Shown: positions 7,809-16,473, counted from the stretch's first letter. The stretch: 20,127 nucleotides of DNA from Bacteroidaceae bacterium (GCA_900769465.1 CAAGGT010000282.1:1-20127), one strand, 5' to 3'. Notes: generated by a model from the sequence alone, not told the origin. Numbers and translations are program-made.

Positions 7809-9146
7809 TCACTTGTCAAGAACCTCAATTACCTCATCGACCATCAAAGCCGACTTGTCTTCATTGAAACCACCAAGACGCACACGTACCAGGCGGTTCA
7901 CCAAAGCAGAATCTGCGGCAGTCTCTACGCGGATATAGTTGTCTGTAAAACCACCCATTGGCATACCGAAACGTGGTTTCTCAAAAAGCACTACAGTCTC
8001 TTTGCCGCAATACTTCTCATAGAAGGCAAGACGTTTCTTCTCACTCAATGCAATGAGCAACTGGCTACGGCGATGCTTCTCGGCAGGCGATACAGCCCCA
8101 CCTAATTTCAATGCCTGTGTACCCGGACGTTCAGAGTAACTGAAGACATGCAGTTGTGAGATATCAAGTCCTTTGATGAATTCATATGCCTGCTGAAAGA
8201 GTTCCTCACTCTCGCCACGAGTACCCACAATGACATCCACGCCAATGAATGCATCGGGCATAACCTCTTTTACCTTTGAAATTTTGGCAGCAAACAAGGC
8301 TGTATCGTAACGGCGGTGCATCAGTTTCAGCACCTCGTCACTACCGGCCTGAAGCGGTATATGGAAATGAGGCATAAAGGCACGCGACTGCGCCACATAA
8401 TCAATTATCTCATCAGTGAGCAGATTTGGTTCTATGGATGAAATGCGATAGCGTGACACGCCCTCGACACCGTCGAGCGCCTTGACAAGCGAAACGAACG
8501 ACTCGCCCGTAGACTTGCCGAAATCGCCGATATTCACACCGGTGATTACCACCTCGGAACCACCCTCGGCTGCAGCTTTCTGCGCCTGCTCAACAAGTTC
8601 AGCTATCTGCGGGTTACGGCTACGGCCACGTGCAAACGGGATTGTACAATATGTACAGTAATAGTCGCATCCATCCTGCACCTTGAGGAAATAGCGTGTG
8701 CGGTCGCCACGCGAACAGGAGTGTACAAAGTTGCGTACATCCTTTGTGGGCTGCACGAACCACTCTCCCGAAGCGGAATTCTCAAGATTTGCTGTTATAT
8801 ATTTGAGAACCTCGCCCTTTTTGTCAATGCCAAGTACCACGCCCACACCCGGCTCCTGCGCAAGTTTTTCGGCCGAGAGCTGAGCATAACAGCCCGTCAC
8901 CACCACAAATGCACCCGGATGCTGACGCACCAGTTTATGTATTACTTGACGGCATTTCTTCTCGGCCTCCTGTGTAACAGCACAACTGTTGACAACACAG
9001 ATATCGGCCACCTCACCACGTTTTGCTGTGCGTATACCGGCATCCTGCAACTGTTTTTCAATGGTTGCCGTTTCCGAGAAATTGAGTTTGCAGCCAAGCG
9101 TGTAGTACACCGCCTTTTTATCCTTGAAAACCGTTTTGTCTATCAT
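7809..9146 (-). CDS. mtaB: tRNA t6A37 methylthiotransferase MtaB
   Basis: MtaB is a radical-SAM enzyme that converts N6-threonylcarbamoyladenosine-37 of ANN-decoding tRNAs to its 2-methylthio derivative. The 445-residue product has the three N-terminal cluster cysteines of the methylthiotransferase (UPF0004) domain (Cys19 in YTLGCKLN, Cys55 in VVNSCAVT, Cys86 in VTGCYAQ). It also has the radical-SAM motif CDYYCTYC (Cys160, Cys164, Cys167) and a C-terminal TRAM-like segment (about 375-445). The N-terminal TLGCKLNxxE form, and the motif spacing, fit MtaB better than MiaB or RimO. It is first in a compact mtaB-glycosyltransferase-methyltransferase unit. A possible -7 box (TATTTTCG) lies 30 bases upstream of the ATG. 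Confidence 0.95.
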   Translation of the reverse strand: MIDKTVFKDKKAVYYTLGCKLNFSETATIEKQLQDAGIRTAKRGEVADICVVNSCAVTQEAEKKCRQVIHKLVRQHPGAFVVVTGCYAQLSAEKLAQEPGVGVVLGIDKKGEVLKYITANLENSASGEWFVQPTKDVRNFVHSCSRGDRTRYFLKVQDGCDYYCTYCTIPFARGRSRNPQIAELVEQAQKAAAEGGSEVVITGVNIGDFGKSTGESFVSLVKALDGVEGVSRYRISSIEPNLLTDEIIDYVAQSRAFMPHFHIPLQAGSDEVLKLMHRRYDTALFAAKISKVKEVMPDAFIGVDVIVGTRGESEELFQQAYEFIKGLDISQLHVFSYSERPGTQALKLGGAVSPAEKHRRSQLLIALSEKKRLAFYEKYCGKETVVLFEKPRFGMPMGGFTDNYIRVETAADSALVNRLVRVRLGGFNEDKSALMVDEVIEVLDK

Positions 9147-9176
9147 TGTTCCTTGATGGATTCATCCATTTTTTTG

Positions 9177-9208
9177 CGAAAATAGTATCTTTTTTCGAAA
9201 TATAGAAA
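9177..9208 (-). promoter_or_regulatory. Possible promoter of the mtaB unit
   Basis: On the minus strand TTTC (9208-9205), 20 bases, then TATTTTCG (9184-9177). The -7 box agrees with TAnnTTCG and the spacing is right, but the -33 box ends in C rather than G. The predicted leader is about 25 bases. Confidence 0.35.
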
Positions 9209-9270
9209 TCGGGTGCCGAAATAATATACAAAAAGGAAAGTGAGCAATAAGGCAGGTCAAAAAAAGAAAA

Positions 9271-9296
9271 ACGCACCGGTCTGGTGACCGATGCGT
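9271..9296 (-). terminator. Intrinsic terminator downstream of the small lipoprotein gene
   Basis: ACGCACCGGTC (9271-9281) and GACCGATGCGT (9286-9296) form an 11-bp stem with one mismatch around a 4-base loop. On the minus strand the stem is followed directly by TTTTTCTTTTTTTG, a strong T tract. It ends transcripts coming from the lipoprotein gene and protects mtaB from read-through. Confidence 0.8.
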
Positions 9297-9323
9297 ATAT
9301 AGAATCAATAAATCTCATTTTTC

Positions 9324-9382
9324 GAAGTATAGAGCCAAATCCTTGTCCTCGCGGACAATGGATTTTAAGGCTTCTAAACTTC
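9324..9382 (-). ncRNA. Strongly folded 59-nt hairpin, 3' UTR element or small RNA
   Basis: Read on the minus strand, the arms pair almost end to end. GAAGTTTAGA with TCTATACTTC has one mismatch, GCC pairs with GGC, AAATCC with GGATTT and TTGTCC with GGACAA, all closed by a GCGA tetraloop of GNRA type. Small bulges (A, TTA, A) interrupt the left arm. It begins 14 bases after the lipoprotein stop and is followed 27 bases later by the intrinsic terminator at 9271-9296. The two together could be a structured 3' UTR or a processed/independent small RNA of about 120 nt. I match it to no known RNA family. Confidence 0.45.
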
Positions 9383-9395
9383 TGACAGGCTAAAA

Positions 9396-9608
9396 TTACT
9401 CAGCCTCTGCAGGGATAACCTCAGTAGCTACCTTGCCACCTGCATCGGGACCTGGAGCTGCTGCTGGGAGAACCTCTGTTGCTGCAGCAGGAACGATCTC
9501 AGTTGCGATTGTTACCTCAGCTGTGTTTGTCTCCTCTGCTGCCTTCTCTGCCTTACCGCATGATGCGAAAGCGAGAGCCAATACTGCTACATAGAAAAAC
9601 TTCTTCAT
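9396..9608 (-). CDS. Small lipoprotein with TEVxPA repeats, 70 residues
   Basis: The product starts with a lipoprotein signal peptide, MKKFFYVAVLALAFASC, placing the lipidated cysteine at residue 17. The mature part is about 54 residues, low in complexity and without aromatic residues. It carries the 8-residue unit ATEIVPAA (35-42), ATEVLPAA (43-50) and, after a Gly/Pro break (APGPDAGGKV), ATEVIPAE (61-68). It is probably anchored in the outer or inner membrane as a flexible, proline-broken stalk. The short KAEKAAEE stretch after the Cys is mixed charge, not a strong acidic export signal. The gene stands alone, with its own promoter and terminator. I recognise no named family; function unknown. 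Confidence 0.78.
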   Translation of the reverse strand: MKKFFYVAVLALAFASCGKAEKAAEETNTAEVTIATEIVPAAATEVLPAAAPGPDAGGKVATEVIPAEAE

Positions 9609-9681
9609 AACTGTATAATATTATTTGATATCACCTACTCCCTTCATAGCGTTTCGGTTGCCTCTTTTTACTTTGCTTGTG

Positions 9682-9711
9682 CAAAATTACATTAAATTAT
9701 TCAAATACAAA
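9682..9711 (-). promoter_or_regulatory. Promoter of the small lipoprotein gene
   Basis: TTTG (9711-9708), 18 bases, then TAATTTTG (9689-9682) followed by C, on the minus strand. The -7 box is a full match to TAnnTTTG. The leader would be about 65 bases and includes an 8-codon ATG frame (MKGVGDIK, about 9644-9618) that could be a chance upstream ORF. Confidence 0.62.
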
Positions 9712-9766
9712 CATTTTTACACAAAAAAACACAATTTCTTTTCAAAATCACATTCCAATGTCTGGA

Positions 9767-12700
9767 TTACAGCACAAATTTGTACACATACATGCCATTT
9801 TCACCCTTGACAGTTACAATATATGAGCCGTGGGGCAAACCATTCAATGGTATTGTCACCATGTCGCTTTGCTGCTGCACAAGAGTGTCGGCAACCTTCA
9901 CACCACCCATGTTGTAGACAGAGAGCATTGTTGAAGCCAAAATATTGCCGTTACATACCAAATTGCCATCCAAGACTTTGAAACGCAACACATTTTCTGC
10001 AACATTCTCTATTCCGCTTTCAATGCCGGCCACAGGAGTGAACAGCAATGAGCAGTTGTATTTTGCGCCATTCTTTATAAGATACTTGTCCAATGTCGCC
10101 ACATTACCGCAGCTACCGTTACCAATACCCTTCTGGGCACAATCGAAGTGAGCATATACATTACCTTTCTTGAGTTCCCATGTATGGTTCGCCTTTTTCA
10201 AAACCTCATCACTATAATGCAACAGTGAGAAAGCCACGTCGCCACGTGTCTGAACCTTTACTCCGTAACCTTCATCGGGATTGAAGAGCAACAAATCGCG
10301 CAAGCCTTCACGGTTGCCCATACTCTGAGGCATAGGATAAGGTTCGAACATATCGCTTACGGTTGTATAGTAGCGTCCGAGCATTGAGCCTCCACGACGG
10401 TCTACATAGTTCTCAAATGGGCCATAAGCATAATACTCAACCTGCTCAAAATGTGCCGGGAACTCCATTGTCATACCAATGCGACGCGCATCGGAAACAG
10501 TTGCAGTGTACGATGCATCAATGAGCATTGCACCATCGGCGGTTATGTTATAGATAAACTTGTAGTCACTGCACCAAGTGGATGCATTCACCTCAACAAT
10601 AACCTGTTTGTTATCATTACTCAACTTGAATGTTGCCGATTTAGACTTGATACCGGGACCTACTGCATACTGCTGGAGAGTCTCGGTAGGTTTGTCATTC
10701 TCCACCCAACGGTAGTTGCCATATTCGGGACCGACAACAATCAAATCCTTGCCGTTCACAACCCAAGAGCGCAATGTTCCGTTTGAAGCAAATGACATCT
10801 CCATTACAGAACTCTTCACCGTGTAACCATCAGAACTCCTCTGTAGAGTAACTGTTTCATTTCCCTTTACCGCCATAGGAGCAGTGTCGCGCTCAACAAG
10901 TGTGTACTGCTCGGCAGCAATGGCATAATCTGCACCAACCCAGCTCTGGGCATCCTTGTAGCAGACTTCAACATTCAACATCAGTTCAACATCCCCGGCA
11001 GCAGTTGCGCTATAAGGCAATGTTACGACACCCTCGGCATTCGGCGCCAAAGAAGGCATTTCCACAACTCCGGCCTCAACCTCAACACCATCGGCAAGAA
11101 CTGCATAACGCAGATAGAAACCGTCGAGTGAGATGAAGTCATAGTTGTTCTTTATTGTCAACTGCTTTGCTGCAGCGTCGAAAGAGAGGAACTTGATATA
11201 CTGATATACATATTTCACATTTGTCAGCTCTGGGCTCCAGGCACGATCGGCCGTAACAAGACCATTGTTCACAAAGTTACCCTGGTGAGGACCCGGATAG
11301 TCGAAACCGCTACGGTACTTGTTCTTTCCGTCAACCTCAAAGTTGCCGTTCTTTATATCCTCGGCATCATAGATTGACTGATCAACCCAGTCCCAAATGC
11401 AACCGCCGATACCATACCTGCTGTTTTCAATGACATCCCAATACTCCTGCAAATTACCGACAGCGTTACCCATTGCATGAGCATATTCACACATGAAGTA
11501 TGGCTGTCCTTGGGTGTTTCCGTAATAAGGATAGCTTATATCAGTCTTTCCGTTGGCGTGGTCATCCAGCTCGGTCAAGAGAGGATACATTTCGGAATAG
11601 ATATCGGAGTGCGCTGTTCCTGCTCGTGAAGCACCCTCGTAGTGTATCGGGCGTGGATCAAGTGCGCGCACAGCTGCGTATGTGTGGCCGAAGTTCTTTC
11701 CACCACCGCTCTCGTTACCGAGTGACCAGAAGATAATTGAAGGGAAGTTGCGGTCACGGTATACCATGCGCACGGTGCGGTCAATATACTGTGCCTTCCA
11801 GCTGTCCACATTGGTAATACCACCACTTTCCTTGCCGTCTTCCCAACTCTTGTGACACTCCAGATCGGCCTCATCCATACAGTAGAGACCATAGTAGTCG
11901 AACATGGCATTCATCTTTGCCTGACGTGGATAGTGGCTTGTACGCACGGTGTTCATGTTCGACTGCTTCATCATCTTAACATCACAGAGCATTGTCTCCA
12001 CATCTACCGAACGACCTGTTACAGGGTGTGTATCCTGTAGATTGGCACCCTTGAAGAGAATCCTCTCACCATTTACATACACAAGGCCATTCTTTATCTC
12101 AATGTGACGGAAACCATATTTTGTCGAGAACACATGCTCCTCGTTGCCGGTTGCGCCCTTCTGAACAACCTCAACGGTGTAAAGATTGGGCATCTCGGCA
12201 CTCCACAACTGCAAGCCTGCAAGGTTCTCAAACAACACATTTGCACTCTTTGCTGTTTCGCCTGCGGCAAAATCGAACGCAACATCCTTCTTGGCAACCA
12301 GGCTACCATCGGGAGCAAGCAATGAAACCTCCACCTTTTTCCCGACAGCGACACCGTCACGGTTGTCCATCTCTACAGCCACATTCATAGAGCCCGACCG
12401 ATAGCCGTCGGCAGCAGAAAGGTTGCTTGTGATATAATGGTCGCGCACAAAGGTCTTTGGTGCGGCAAAAAGGAACACATCACGGTGTATACCGCTCATG
12501 TGCCACATATCCTGACCTTCGAGATACGATGCATCGCTCCAACGGATTACCTGAACCGAAACATTGTTCTTGCCCTGACGCATGTGGCCTGTAACATCAA
12601 ACTCGGCATCGTTGTTACCGCTCTGGGTATAACCCACATACTTGCCGTTCATCCAGATGAAGGCAGCACCGTAGATACCGTCGAAGTGCAAGAACACACG

Positions 12701-14110
12701 CTTGTCGCCCCAAGAAGCAGGAAGCTCAAAATCCCTGCGGTAGGAAGCAACGGAATTCAAGAGACCATCCTCCATCTCAATGAGCGGAGGATTGTTCCTG
12801 AAGGGATACTCCACATTCACATACATTGGGGTACCATAGCCCTCCATCTCAAGACACGAAGGAACATTTATTGTATTCCAAGCCGAGACATCGACATCAT
12901 CACCCCAGAAGTCGTTCTTGCCGGGACGCTGTGCAATTGTCTCTACCCAGTTGATATTCCACTCACCGTTAAGGCTCATCCACTCGGCATTCTCCGGGTC
13001 GAGCCATGGCAGTTCATAACGCGCATCGGCTTTCATCTTAGCAACCGATTCGTATGGCATATATGTAGCATGACCATCTTCCTTGTTCTCGCCAAAGAAG
13101 GTCTCATCCTCCCACACATTTGCCATTGGTACATCATCGACCTCAACCTCTTCGAGTGTAAAGAGCGAACCGCTGCCGTAACCCGAAACCATAGACAGGT
13201 TGTTGCCGTTGGCCTTCAAACTCCACCACGAGCCGCCTGTCTTCACCTGGATACGATATACACCCTTTTTGCCTTCTTCGGAGATAAAGCGCAACTGCTG
13301 GTTCTCGTTGCTGTAGGAAGGGTCCCAAAGCAAGGGATATTTCACACCACCCAAAGCTACGTCGATGGCCTTGCCGAAGTAAGGGCCATAGAACTGGCAA
13401 TACTCGGCATTGGCAGCATTGCGGCGCAACTGCCACACGAAATTCTCCTTGCTGCCGGCATTATACTCGTCGATATATACTCTTGCGTTGTTGGCATTAT
13501 TGCCACGGGTGTTGAGCGCATAGCCGCTACTCTGCTCGCGTATGATGAAATACTTTCCAATGACCGGCAAATAATCAACCGACACACTCTTGACATACTG
13601 CAGACGGAAATGGGTAGACTCTCCCGACGCACCATTCTCCATGAGCAATGAGCCGTCGCCCTGCACCTTTAGTACCAGTTCACGGTCACCATTGCACAGC
13701 AACTGCACAATACCGGACGAAGCATCCACCACATTCACTGCGAAAGACTGGTTATCGGTACAGGTTGCCTCCCACTGCAACAACTTGCCTGGTGTTCCCG
13801 ATGACAAGGCCATATCGATAGCCTGGCCGTAGTTTTCGTTGTAAAGCGCGAACACCGGTTCTTTATCCGACAAAGAGACAAAAGCCCACTCCTGTCCCAG
13901 AGAGGCATTGTCAACATCGGCAACACTCAGATAGGTGTTATGCGCTGCCACATTGCCGTTGGTGACAGCCTTGCCTGTCGCCACATTCACCAGGCGGTAC
14001 ACGCCGCCGTCCTGTGGGAACGATGCCGCAAATGTAAATGATGCCACAAGCACCATTGCGACGAAAAGAAAAAGTTTTCTCATGTTATTCATATTATGAT
14101 TTTTATTCAT
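9767..14110 (-). CDS. Secreted GH2 beta-galactosidase with N-terminal lectin-like region
   Basis: A LacZ-type family 2 hydrolase of 1,447 residues, about 400 longer than E. coli LacZ. It cleaves terminal beta-galactose, probably from glycans outside the inner membrane. A signal peptide (MRKLFLFVAMVLVASFTFA) begins at the third in-frame ATG (14083). The true start could be 14083, 14092 or 14110; the longest is given. A ricin/lectin-like beta region spans about 30-325. The GH2 sugar-binding domain is about 365-560 (LNGEWNINW, GYTQSGNNDAEFDVT), the Ig-like domain 565-680 and the TIM barrel 685-985. The acid/base Glu800 is in SLGNESG and the nucleophile Glu875 in CEYAHAMGN. LacZ domains 4-5 follow (about 1000-1370), including YGPFENYVDRRGGS. 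The tail (about 1385-1447) resembles a type IX secretion sorting domain. Divergent from the DPP5 gene. Confidence 0.95.
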   Translation of the reverse strand: MNKNHNMNNMRKLFLFVAMVLVASFTFAASFPQDGGVYRLVNVATGKAVTNGNVAAHNTYLSVADVDNASLGQEWAFVSLSDKEPVFALYNENYGQAIDMALSSGTPGKLLQWEATCTDNQSFAVNVVDASSGIVQLLCNGDRELVLKVQGDGSLLMENGASGESTHFRLQYVKSVSVDYLPVIGKYFIIREQSSGYALNTRGNNANNARVYIDEYNAGSKENFVWQLRRNAANAEYCQFYGPYFGKAIDVALGGVKYPLLWDPSYSNENQQLRFISEEGKKGVYRIQVKTGGSWWSLKANGNNLSMVSGYGSGSLFTLEEVEVDDVPMANVWEDETFFGENKEDGHATYMPYESVAKMKADARYELPWLDPENAEWMSLNGEWNINWVETIAQRPGKNDFWGDDVDVSAWNTINVPSCLEMEGYGTPMYVNVEYPFRNNPPLIEMEDGLLNSVASYRRDFELPASWGDKRVFLHFDGIYGAAFIWMNGKYVGYTQSGNNDAEFDVTGHMRQGKNNVSVQVIRWSDASYLEGQDMWHMSGIHRDVFLFAAPKTFVRDHYITSNLSAADGYRSGSMNVAVEMDNRDGVAVGKKVEVSLLAPDGSLVAKKDVAFDFAAGETAKSANVLFENLAGLQLWSAEMPNLYTVEVVQKGATGNEEHVFSTKYGFRHIEIKNGLVYVNGERILFKGANLQDTHPVTGRSVDVETMLCDVKMMKQSNMNTVRTSHYPRQAKMNAMFDYYGLYCMDEADLECHKSWEDGKESGGITNVDSWKAQYIDRTVRMVYRDRNFPSIIFWSLGNESGGGKNFGHTYAAVRALDPRPIHYEGASRAGTAHSDIYSEMYPLLTELDDHANGKTDISYPYYGNTQGQPYFMCEYAHAMGNAVGNLQEYWDVIENSRYGIGGCIWDWVDQSIYDAEDIKNGNFEVDGKNKYRSGFDYPGPHQGNFVNNGLVTADRAWSPELTNVKYVYQYIKFLSFDAAAKQLTIKNNYDFISLDGFYLRYAVLADGVEVEAGVVEMPSLAPNAEGVVTLPYSATAAGDVELMLNVEVCYKDAQSWVGADYAIAAEQYTLVERDTAPMAVKGNETVTLQRSSDGYTVKSSVMEMSFASNGTLRSWVVNGKDLIVVGPEYGNYRWVENDKPTETLQQYAVGPGIKSKSATFKLSNDNKQVIVEVNASTWCSDYKFIYNITADGAMLIDASYTATVSDARRIGMTMEFPAHFEQVEYYAYGPFENYVDRRGGSMLGRYYTTVSDMFEPYPMPQSMGNREGLRDLLLFNPDEGYGVKVQTRGDVAFSLLHYSDEVLKKANHTWELKKGNVYAHFDCAQKGIGNGSCGNVATLDKYLIKNGAKYNCSLLFTPVAGIESGIENVAENVLRFKVLDGNLVCNGNILASTMLSVYNMGGVKVADTLVQQQSDMVTIPLNGLPHGSYIVTVKGENGMYVYKFVL

Positions 14111-14135
14111 TTTCCGCGATTCATGGTAATCTTTG

Positions 14136-14166
14136 CGAAATTAGACAAAAAAAAGATAAATCACAA
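14136..14166 (-). promoter_or_regulatory. Promoter of the GH2 beta-galactosidase gene
   Basis: On the minus strand TTG (14166-14164), 20 bases, then TAATTTCG (14143-14136) followed by C. The spacing is ideal and the -7 box has the TTCG variant. Transcription would start near 14129, only about 20 bases before the first possible ATG. Confidence 0.58.
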
Positions 14167-14215
14167 CCTTTAACTATTTAATATTGTTTGCGCGCGTAAT
14201 TTTAGGATTTGATAA

Positions 14216-14246
14216 TTGCATATAAATATTTTTATGAGTAAATTTG
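14216..14246 (+). promoter_or_regulatory. Promoter of the DPP5-MFS operon
   Basis: TTG (14216-14218), exactly 20 bases, then TAAATTTG (14239-14246) followed by C: a full match to the Bacteroidetes promoter consensus. It gives a leader of about 60 bases before the ATG at 14312. It is divergent from the GH2 promoter, with the two -33 boxes about 50 bases apart, leaving room for a shared regulator site, though I see none clearly. Confidence 0.7.
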
Positions 14247-14311
14247 CAACAATTTTGCATAAACTTATATTTATACAATACTAAACATAAATCAAACACA
14301 CACATACAACA

Positions 14312-16438
14312 ATGATGAAAAAGAGCATAGCAATTATGGCAGCGATAGCAATTACAGGTGCTGCAACCGCCGCGAACGATGGCGGCAAGGCAGAGCCCAT
14401 CGGCAAGTCAAACATAAAGATTGAAGGTGGCGTGATGACCCCCGAGGCCCTGTGGGCTATGGGCCGCATTGGCGAGGTGAGCGTATCACCCGATGCCAAG
14501 AGCATTCTTTACGGAGTGAGCTACTACAGTGTAGAGCAGAACAAGAGCCACCACACCTTGAACATTATGGGGGCAGACGGTAGCAACGACACAAAATTGA
14601 CAACAACCACTGCCAACGAAAGCAGCGCAGCCTGGATTAAGGGCGGCACAAGAATAGCTTACCTTTCAAATGCAAGCGGCAGCAGCCAAGTGTGGGAGAT
14701 GGCCCCCGACGGCACAGAACGCAAACAGCTTACCAACGATGCCAGTGACATCGAGGGGTTCCTGTTCTCACCCGACGAAAGTAAGGTCATCCTCATCAAA
14801 CGCATAAAGATAAAGCCTACGACAGCCGACCTGCACCCCGACCTTCCGCTAGCCAAAGGCTTTGTCGTGGACGACCTGATGTACAAGCATTGGGATGAAT
14901 GGTTGAACGATGCCCCACACCCATTCATTGCAAGCTTTGACGGCAAGACAATAGACGAAGGGAAAGATATGCTGGAGGGCACTGTCTTCGACTGCCCCAA
15001 CCGCCCGTTCGGTGGTGCAGAGCAACTTGCGTGGAGCAATGACTCAAAGCAGATTGCATACTCTTGTGTAAAGAAGAGCGGCCGCGACTACACCTTGAGT
15101 ACCGACACCGACATCTACCTCTATGACCTCACAAGCGGCACAACCCAAAACCTGTGCAAGCTCGACGAGGCACGTTCAAGCTACGGATATGACAACGCGC
15201 CGCAATTCTCGCCCGACGGCAAGATGATTGCATGGACAAGCATGGCACGCGACGGATATGAGAGTGACCAGATTCGCCTTAGCGTGATGAACCTTGCTAC
15301 CGGCGAGCGCACCTACCTCACAGGCATGCCCGACGCGAACGGCGTCATAGCATTCGACAGCAATGTCGACAGCTACTGCTGGGCGCCAGACAGCAAGAGC
15401 CTCTATTTTACAGGTACATGGCACGGCACCACACAGGTGTACAACATCACCCTCAAGGGCAAGCTCACAAAGATGACCGAGGGCGACCACGACTACAACT
15501 CTGTGGCAATGCTCGGCAGCAAGAGCCTCATCATGACACGCGTGTCAATGAGCGCACCGGCCGACATATACACAATGAAGGCAAAGGCCGGTGCAGAGGT
15601 AAAGCAGCTCACACAGGAGAACAAGCACATCTTTGACCAGATTGCTACAGGAAAAGTAGAAGCACGCTGGTGCAAGACCGTTGACGGCAAGGACTTGCAC
15701 TCTTGGGTAATATACCCGCCACATTTTGATCCTTCAAAGAAATACCCCACCCTGCTCTTCTGCGAGGGCGGACCACAGTCACCTGTATGCCAGTTCTGGA
15801 GCTACAGATGGAATTTCCAGATGATGGCGGCAAACGGCTACATCATCATTGCCCCCAACCGCCGCGGCCTGCCAGGCTTTGGCCTTGAGTGGAACGAGGA
15901 GATAAGCACCAACTATGGCGGCAACTGCATGAGTGACCTGCTGACAGCCATTGACGACATATGCAAGGAGCCGTACGTCGACACCGACCGCTTAGGTTGC
16001 GTGGGCGCAAGCTTCGGCGGATATTCGGCAATGTGGCTTGCCGGACACCACGAGAAGCGTTTCAAGGCATTCATTGCCCACGACGGTTTCTTCAACATGG
16101 AGCAGCAGTACTATGAGACCGAGGAGAGCTGGTTCCCCAACTGGGATTTGGGCGGCGCACCATACGAGCAGAGCGAAGGCGTGAAGCGTTCATACGCCAA
16201 CTCGCCACACAAGTTCGTTGACAAGTGGGACACCCCGATACTGCTCATCCACGGCGACCGCGACTACCGCATCCTCTCCTCGCAGTCAATGGCAGCCTTC
16301 AACGCGGCACGCTTGCGTGGCATCCCTGCACAGTTGCTCCTGTTCCCCGATGAGAACCACTGGGTGCTGAAACCACAGAACGGAATCCTGTGGCAGCGCA
16401 CATTCTTCGCATGGCTGGACAAGTGGCTCAAGAAATAA
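14312..16438 (+). CDS. dpp5: Dipeptidyl-peptidase 5 (S9 family serine peptidase)
   Basis: An S9C prolyl-oligopeptidase-family enzyme that removes dipeptides, preferring hydrophobic P1 residues, from peptide N-termini in the periplasm. It was first characterised in Porphyromonas gingivalis, where it feeds amino-acid-fermenting metabolism. A signal peptide (MMKKSIAIMAAIAITGAATA) leads to a beta-propeller with WD-like strands (about 45-420: SPDAKSILYGVSYY, FLFSPDESKVI, LMYKHWDEW). The alpha/beta-hydrolase domain (about 440-708) carries catalytic Ser567 in GASFGGYS, Asp651 in HGDRDYRI and His683 in DENHWV. The length (708) and many fixed stretches agree with P. gingivalis DPP5 as I remember it. 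The MFS gene follows at once: the TAA stop shares its last A with an in-frame ATG of the next frame. Confidence 0.95.
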   Translation: MMKKSIAIMAAIAITGAATAANDGGKAEPIGKSNIKIEGGVMTPEALWAMGRIGEVSVSPDAKSILYGVSYYSVEQNKSHHTLNIMGADGSNDTKLTTTTANESSAAWIKGGTRIAYLSNASGSSQVWEMAPDGTERKQLTNDASDIEGFLFSPDESKVILIKRIKIKPTTADLHPDLPLAKGFVVDDLMYKHWDEWLNDAPHPFIASFDGKTIDEGKDMLEGTVFDCPNRPFGGAEQLAWSNDSKQIAYSCVKKSGRDYTLSTDTDIYLYDLTSGTTQNLCKLDEARSSYGYDNAPQFSPDGKMIAWTSMARDGYESDQIRLSVMNLATGERTYLTGMPDANGVIAFDSNVDSYCWAPDSKSLYFTGTWHGTTQVYNITLKGKLTKMTEGDHDYNSVAMLGSKSLIMTRVSMSAPADIYTMKAKAGAEVKQLTQENKHIFDQIATGKVEARWCKTVDGKDLHSWVIYPPHFDPSKKYPTLLFCEGGPQSPVCQFWSYRWNFQMMAANGYIIIAPNRRGLPGFGLEWNEEISTNYGGNCMSDLLTAIDDICKEPYVDTDRLGCVGASFGGYSAMWLAGHHEKRFKAFIAHDGFFNMEQQYYETEESWFPNWDLGGAPYEQSEGVKRSYANSPHKFVDKWDTPILLIHGDRDYRILSSQSMAAFNAARLRGIPAQLLLFPDENHWVLKPQNGILWQRTFFAWLDKWLKK

Positions 16439-16473
16439 TGAGTGCAAACAAGAATAAACAAAAAAATATTACT

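Noticed and set aside
9118..9318. 66-codon minus-strand frame overlapping the mtaB start
   Set aside because: It crosses the intrinsic terminator and the mtaB promoter region and ends inside mtaB; not gene-like.
12437..13651. 404-codon plus-strand open frame
   Set aside because: It lies fully antisense to the GH2 beta-galactosidase, whose domains and catalytic residues are intact; its translation has no domain pattern. Long antisense frames are common opposite such genes.
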